In this document: positions 60,220 through 64,000 of the stretch, piece by piece
How positions within the stretch are numbered: position 1 is the stretch's first letter
How the letters are laid out: each line of letters begins with the position of its first letter
DNA from: Bacteroidia bacterium
GTDB lineage: Bacteria > Bacteroidota > Bacteroidia > NS11-12g > UBA9320
DNA length: 64,000 nucleotides
Assembly (NCBI GenBank): GCA_018402155.1
Contig: JAGYJG010000001.1
Coordinates: forward strand, 2,004,501 to 2,068,500
Direction: 5' to 3'
Notes under the pieces: generated by a model
Database searches by the model: none
Told to the model about the DNA's origin: nothing
Seen by the model: only the letters and a program-made list of their open reading frames with translations
Translations under genes and position numbers: made by a program

Positions 60220-62265
60220 CTAGTGGTCTATTCCTTCGAGCATAAACAAAAAGGCAAAATCTTTAGCTGTTTCTTTAAGGGCTTCAAATCTGCCACTTGC
60301 ACCCCCATGGCCAGTATCCATATTGCATTCCATAATGAGGATGGTATCATTGGTTTTCATATCTCGTAATTTAGCTAGCCACTTTGCTGGCTCCCAGTAC
60401 TGTACTTGACTATCGTGTAACCCTGTGGTAATAAACATGTTGGGATAATCTTTGGCCGCCACATTATCATACGGGGAGTAGCTCTTCATGTAGTGATAAT
60501 ACTCTTGGTCATTGGGGTTTCCCCACTCATCATACTCACCAGTAGTGAGTGGTATAGTATCATCAAGCATTGTAGAAACCACATCCACAAATGGCACTTG
60601 GGCTATTACCCCATTCCATAGATCGGGTCTGTAATTTACTACTGCACCCATTAGCAGACCGCCTGCGCTTCCACCTTGTGCATAGAGCTTGCTTTTGATT
60701 GTCCATCCCTCATTGATGAGGTGCTCGGCACAGTCTATAAAATCAAAGAATGTATTTTTCTTTTTGAGTAATTTGCCGTCTTCATACCATTGCCTTCCCA
60801 AGTCTTCTCCCCCGCGTATATGAGCTATCACGTAGACAAAACCTCTGTCTAGCAAGCTCAAACGTATAGAACTAAAATAGGGATCTAACGAGTGGCCATA
60901 CGAACCGTATGCATAAAGCAACAACGGACTTTCACGGTTTTCTGTTCCTTTTTTGTAGACCACACTCATCGGCACTTTTACGCCATCTCTGGCAGTGGCC
61001 CATATTCGTTTGCTTTCATAATCGTCTTCATCATAGCCTCCTAGCACTTCTTGTTCTTTTAATAGGACTTTATGGCGAGTATCCATATGATAATCATATA
61101 CACTACTTGGGGTTGTCATACTGGTGTACCCAAAGCGAAGTATCTCGGTATCAAACTCAGGATTTGTACTACTCCAGCAGTCATACGTTTCTGAGTCAAA
61201 AACCATGTAGTGCTCATCTTGGGTAGTTTGATTAATGATTCGAATATGGTTTTGTCCGTTTTTTCTTTCTTCTATCACCATATGATTTTTGAAAGGTGAC
61301 ATTCCTTCTAGCAGTGTATCTTCTCTATGGGGTATAACTTCTTGCCAATGTTCTCTATCTGTGAGTATCTCGTCAGTACTCATAAGTCTAAAATTTTGAG
61401 CCTTCCAATTAGTGAGTACATACCATATATTTTTATAATGAGTAATGGAATACTCCATACCGCGTATACGTGGCTGAAATAATCTAAAAGCTTTATCCGG
61501 TTTGTCAGCTGGCAAAACTTGATACTCGGAAGTGATACTTGCTCCACTACTGATGATAATATACTTTTCACTTTTGCTTTTGTAAACACCACAGTTGAAA
61601 GTATCGTCTAGCTCCACATACCGTACGTTGTATGCTTTGGTAGTTATGTTATAGGACAGTATTTTATAGCTTCTTAGTGTTTTCTCGTCTCGTTTTGTAT
61701 AAAATATAGTTTGATTATCTGCCGCCCACGTGGCACCACCAGTCGTGCCGGTGATTTCCATTTCTAGTTTTTCTCCTGTTTTCAGATTTTTTAGGTGTAG
61801 CGTATAGATTCTGCGACTCACAGTATCTACAGAGTACACACAAAGCTCATTATTTGGGCTTATAGTAAAACTCCCCAACTTGAAATAAGCATGATCTTTT
61901 GCCATTTCATTTACATCAAAAACTATTTCTTCTTGCCCAGCTTCTTCTAGAGTACCTGTTCCTTTTTTGCGGCAGTGTATGGGGTATTCTCCGGTCTCTA
62001 CAAACCGAGTGTAGTACCAGTAGCCGTTTTTGCGATAAGGCACAGATGCATCGTCTTTTTTGATACGACCCACCATCTCATCATACAAAGTGCTTTGAAG
62101 ATTTTCTGTTGGTTTTAGCACCGAGTTGGTATATTCATTTTCAGCGTTCAGATAGTCTATCACTTCTTTGTCTTCGCGCTGATTTAGCCAGAAGTAATTG
62201 TCTATACGTGTATCTCCATGTATTTTAAGTTCTTTGGAAATTTTTTTGGCTTTAGGTGCTTGCAT
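60220..62265 (-). CDS. S9 family peptidase, oligopeptidase B-like
   Basis: 681 residues from ATG 62265 (MQAPKAKKISKEL); the frame reaches 62283. The N-terminal seven-bladed propeller (about 60-400) is followed by a hydrolase domain with YAQGGSAGGLLMGAV (catalytic serine), VPFVDVVSTML, a late aspartate in TGLHDSQVQYW and a histidine in DTGHGGASGR. IRGGEDLGRQWYEDGK is a family signature. Oligopeptidase B cuts short peptides after Lys or Arg; the propeller shields the active site. It is probably cytoplasmic, as no signal peptide is visible. Confidence 0.92.
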   Translation of the reverse strand: MQAPKAKKISKELKIHGDTRIDNYFWLNQREDKEVIDYLNAENEYTNSVLKPTENLQSTLYDEMVGRIKKDDASVPYRKNGYWYYTRFVETGEYPIHCRKKGTGTLEEAGQEEIVFDVNEMAKDHAYFKLGSFTISPNNELCVYSVDTVSRRIYTLHLKNLKTGEKLEMEITGTTGGATWAADNQTIFYTKRDEKTLRSYKILSYNITTKAYNVRYVELDDTFNCGVYKSKSEKYIIISSGASITSEYQVLPADKPDKAFRLFQPRIRGMEYSITHYKNIWYVLTNWKAQNFRLMSTDEILTDREHWQEVIPHREDTLLEGMSPFKNHMVIEERKNGQNHIRIINQTTQDEHYMVFDSETYDCWSSTNPEFDTEILRFGYTSMTTPSSVYDYHMDTRHKVLLKEQEVLGGYDEDDYESKRIWATARDGVKVPMSVVYKKGTENRESPLLLYAYGSYGHSLDPYFSSIRLSLLDRGFVYVIAHIRGGEDLGRQWYEDGKLLKKKNTFFDFIDCAEHLINEGWTIKSKLYAQGGSAGGLLMGAVVNYRPDLWNGVIAQVPFVDVVSTMLDDTIPLTTGEYDEWGNPNDQEYYHYMKSYSPYDNVAAKDYPNMFITTGLHDSQVQYWEPAKWLAKLRDMKTNDTILIMECNMDTGHGGASGRFEALKETAKDFAFLFMLEGIDH

Positions 62266-62324
62266 GGTGCAATGATAAAACAATTAGCTTGCAGGAGAAT
62301 GCCCCTTATAAATGATTAATAAAG

Positions 62325-62332
62325 TATATTTG
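62325..62332 (+). promoter_or_regulatory. Candidate -7 promoter box of the alpha/beta hydrolase
   Basis: TATATTTG, a full TAnnTTTG match, 28 bases before the ATG at 62361. No -33 TTG at the expected distance. Confidence 0.4.
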
Positions 62333-62360
62333 TTACCTATTTTTAAAAATAATAGGGTCT

Positions 62361-63137
62361 TTGTTACACTTTCAAACACATCTACACAGCAAAACCGCAG
62401 AATGGGTAACATTCGTGCACGGTGCTGGTGGCAGTAGTAGTATATGGTATAAACAAGTGCGGGCTTTTCAGCAGCACTATAATGTGCTATTGGTAGACCT
62501 ACGTGGCCATGGAAAGTCGAAAAAACCAATTTATGAAAAACTAAAGCGCTATCGTTTTGACACTATAGGAGATGAAGTGATAGAAGTGCTGGACCACCTC
62601 AGTATAAAAAAAACACACTGGGTGGGTATATCTCTAGGCACCATTATTATTCGTGAAATAACAGCGCGCTTCACAGAGCGCACTAGTAGTATGATAATGG
62701 GAGGTGCCATAATGAAAATGAATCTACGGGGCCAAGTACTCATGCGTGTAGGTGTATTGCTTAAATCTGTTGTGCCATACTTGCTACTTTACCGTCTTTT
62801 TGCACACATTATAATGCCAAAAAAAAGCCATAAAGAGAGTCGAAATCTTTTTATAAATGAAGCAAAAAAATTATACCAAAAGGAATTTAAACGATGGTTT
62901 ACATTAGTGGCAGATATCAATCCGCTATTAAAACATTTTAGATTTAATGAGGCTGCAGTGCCTACCTTGTACATCATGGGCAAAGAAGACCATATGTTTT
63001 TACCTAGTATTACCAAGATAGTGCAACATCACCAGAGTGCTACGCTATATGTCATTCCTGCTTGTGGCCATGTAGTAAATATAGAACAACCACATATTTT
63101 CAATGAGGTTTCTGTAAGTTTTTTAAAGGGAATATAA
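62361..63137 (+). CDS. Alpha/beta hydrolase
   Basis: 258 residues. The oxyanion loop is TFVHGAGGSSS (about 17-27), the nucleophile elbow is VGISLGT (near 89-95), the likely acid is in MGKEDHMFLP and the histidine is in IPACGHVVNIEQP near the end, so the triad is complete. It lacks a signal peptide. Substrate unknown; the fold covers esterases, epoxide hydrolases and thioesterases. It diverges from the oligopeptidase gene. Confidence 0.85.
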   Translation: MLHFQTHLHSKTAEWVTFVHGAGGSSSIWYKQVRAFQQHYNVLLVDLRGHGKSKKPIYEKLKRYRFDTIGDEVIEVLDHLSIKKTHWVGISLGTIIIREITARFTERTSSMIMGGAIMKMNLRGQVLMRVGVLLKSVVPYLLLYRLFAHIIMPKKSHKESRNLFINEAKKLYQKEFKRWFTLVADINPLLKHFRFNEAAVPTLYIMGKEDHMFLPSITKIVQHHQSATLYVIPACGHVVNIEQPHIFNEVSVSFLKGI

Positions 63138-63148
63138 AATACACTTTA

Positions 63149-63772
63149 TCACAAAAAAGTTAATCCTATAGGGACATCTGTTATCCACCCTGTAAGGCTG
63201 TATCTTCTTACCTGAGTTGGTAGCACTTCGTGTTCCGTTTCAGATAAAAAAATAAGGAAGGTGCCAGCTTTAGGTTTTATTTCTATACTCCCGTTCTCCG
63301 TATACAGCACAAGCTCACCCCCATCACCAGGTTGCCAATCTGTAAGGTAAAGCACCACAGTGAAAAAACGGTGCTGATGGCTCTCAAATCTATCACGATG
63401 CCTTTTATAAAAACTCCCTTTTTCATATATAGCATACATGAGTTCTATATCTTTTAACGGTAAAAAAAAATGTCGATTAAGCTGTGGAATAAGCTCCTGT
63501 AGAAATGAGGAATAAGCTGCTACTGCTTTATGTTGAGGTTGTTTTTCTACCCAGCGTATAGAGTCATTGCGTATAGATTCGTCTATCACTAACGAAGCAC
63601 CTTTACCCACGCCTGCCCTTTTAAATTGATTCATCTCATATAGCGCGTTCAGGTGCGTTCTCATACTTGCAGCTATAGAGGTAGACACGGTCTTAGTGCT
63701 AGCGTAAAAACCCTCACGCTCTATGGCCAATAGCATTTCTGAAACGCCAACTGACAATCCTATACTGCTCAA
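63149..63772 (-). CDS. 2-oxoglutarate/Fe(II)-dependent oxygenase, prolyl 4-hydroxylase-like
   Basis: 207 residues. The iron triad is visible: H125 and D127 in FYKRHRDRF and H181 in SETEHEVLP. The arginine that binds 2-oxoglutarate lies in VRRYSLTGW (R189 or R190). GDGGELVLY and PKAGTFLIFLS are typical strands. Such small proteins hydroxylate prolines or other residues in proteins or small molecules; the target is unknown. It converges on the hydrolase gene with 11 bases between stops. Confidence 0.85.
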   Translation of the reverse strand: MSSIGLSVGVSEMLLAIEREGFYASTKTVSTSIAASMRTHLNALYEMNQFKRAGVGKGASLVIDESIRNDSIRWVEKQPQHKAVAAYSSFLQELIPQLNRHFFLPLKDIELMYAIYEKGSFYKRHRDRFESHQHRFFTVVLYLTDWQPGDGGELVLYTENGSIEIKPKAGTFLIFLSETEHEVLPTQVRRYSLTGWITDVPIGLTFL

Positions 63773-64000
63773 TTAGTATTAAAAATATTTGGTGTAAAAA
63801 TAAACGAAAACAATACGCTAACAACTGCTTAGTTTCACGCTACCCTACACTGCTTCAACTAACCTATATCTAGCTCGGTATCTTTAATGTTTATCGCTGC
63901 CATTATTTTAAAAAACAACTAAATCATAAAAATTACATATTCGATTTGCGTTTTATAATCACATGTTATAACATATGTCATTCTTTTTTTAAAAATTATA

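Noticed and set aside
1-64000. tRNA, rRNA or CRISPR arrays
   Set aside because: No tRNA-like ends, rRNA motifs or regularly spaced repeats were seen by eye; a covariance-model scan would be needed to exclude tRNAs.

Overview
The window reads as a stretch of chromosome from a member of the Bacteroidota: AT-rich, with gldA, gldF and gldG side by side, five proteins ending in a type IX secretion (T9SS) C-terminal sorting domain, a CarB without its C-terminal regulatory domain, and TAnnTTTG -7 promoter boxes a few bases before several start codons. A lineage within Flavobacteriales or a neighbouring order is plausible, but nothing here fixes the genus. I saw no rRNA, tRNA, CRISPR array or intact insertion sequence.

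Layout. 1-2.7 kb: the tail of a T9SS cargo gene, a spermidine-synthase-like methyltransferase, an Hsp20 chaperone and a decayed IS1595-family transposase. 2.7-10.8 kb (minus strand): a tight run of a T9SS cargo protein, gldA-gldF-gldG, a PagL-like lipid A deacylase and a DUF2807 lipoprotein. 10.8-14.1 kb (minus): tyrS with two flavin enzymes and a membrane protein. 14.3-17.1 kb: polA. 17.4-21.8 kb (minus): a CPBP protease, cdsA, gdhA, psd and a SprT-like protein, so both ends of a phospholipid pathway flank glutamate dehydrogenase. 21.8-22.8 kb: dusB. 23-31.4 kb: a regulator, then an accessory block of secreted and outer-membrane proteins in which a set of hydrolase, beta-propeller lipoprotein and barrel protein appears to have been duplicated. 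31.4-39.3 kb: GH3-like protein, carB, a glycosyltransferase, a MITE-like element and mnmA. 39.3-41.8 kb: a secreted metalloprotease.

41.9-49.8 kb: purK and purE, which act in consecutive purine steps, lie on the same strand but are separated by about 5.2 kb of minus-strand envelope genes, one of them frameshifted. 50-64 kb: a MORN-repeat protein, a B12-dependent ribonucleotide reductase, a GGGP-synthase-family enzyme, a fused two-subunit 2-oxoacid dehydrogenase E1, threonine dehydrogenase, an outer-membrane transporter-like protein, an oligopeptidase B-like protease, an alpha/beta hydrolase and a 2-oxoglutarate/Fe(II) oxygenase.

The most interesting part is 25.4-31.4 kb. A secreted alpha/beta hydrolase with a complete Ser-Asp-His triad overlaps a propeller lipoprotein gene, and the block then repeats with the hydrolase reduced to a frameshifted tail whose DNA is nearly identical over 95 bases. 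This arrangement would suit an effector and protective-lipoprotein locus or an envelope lipid-processing locus; the function is inference.
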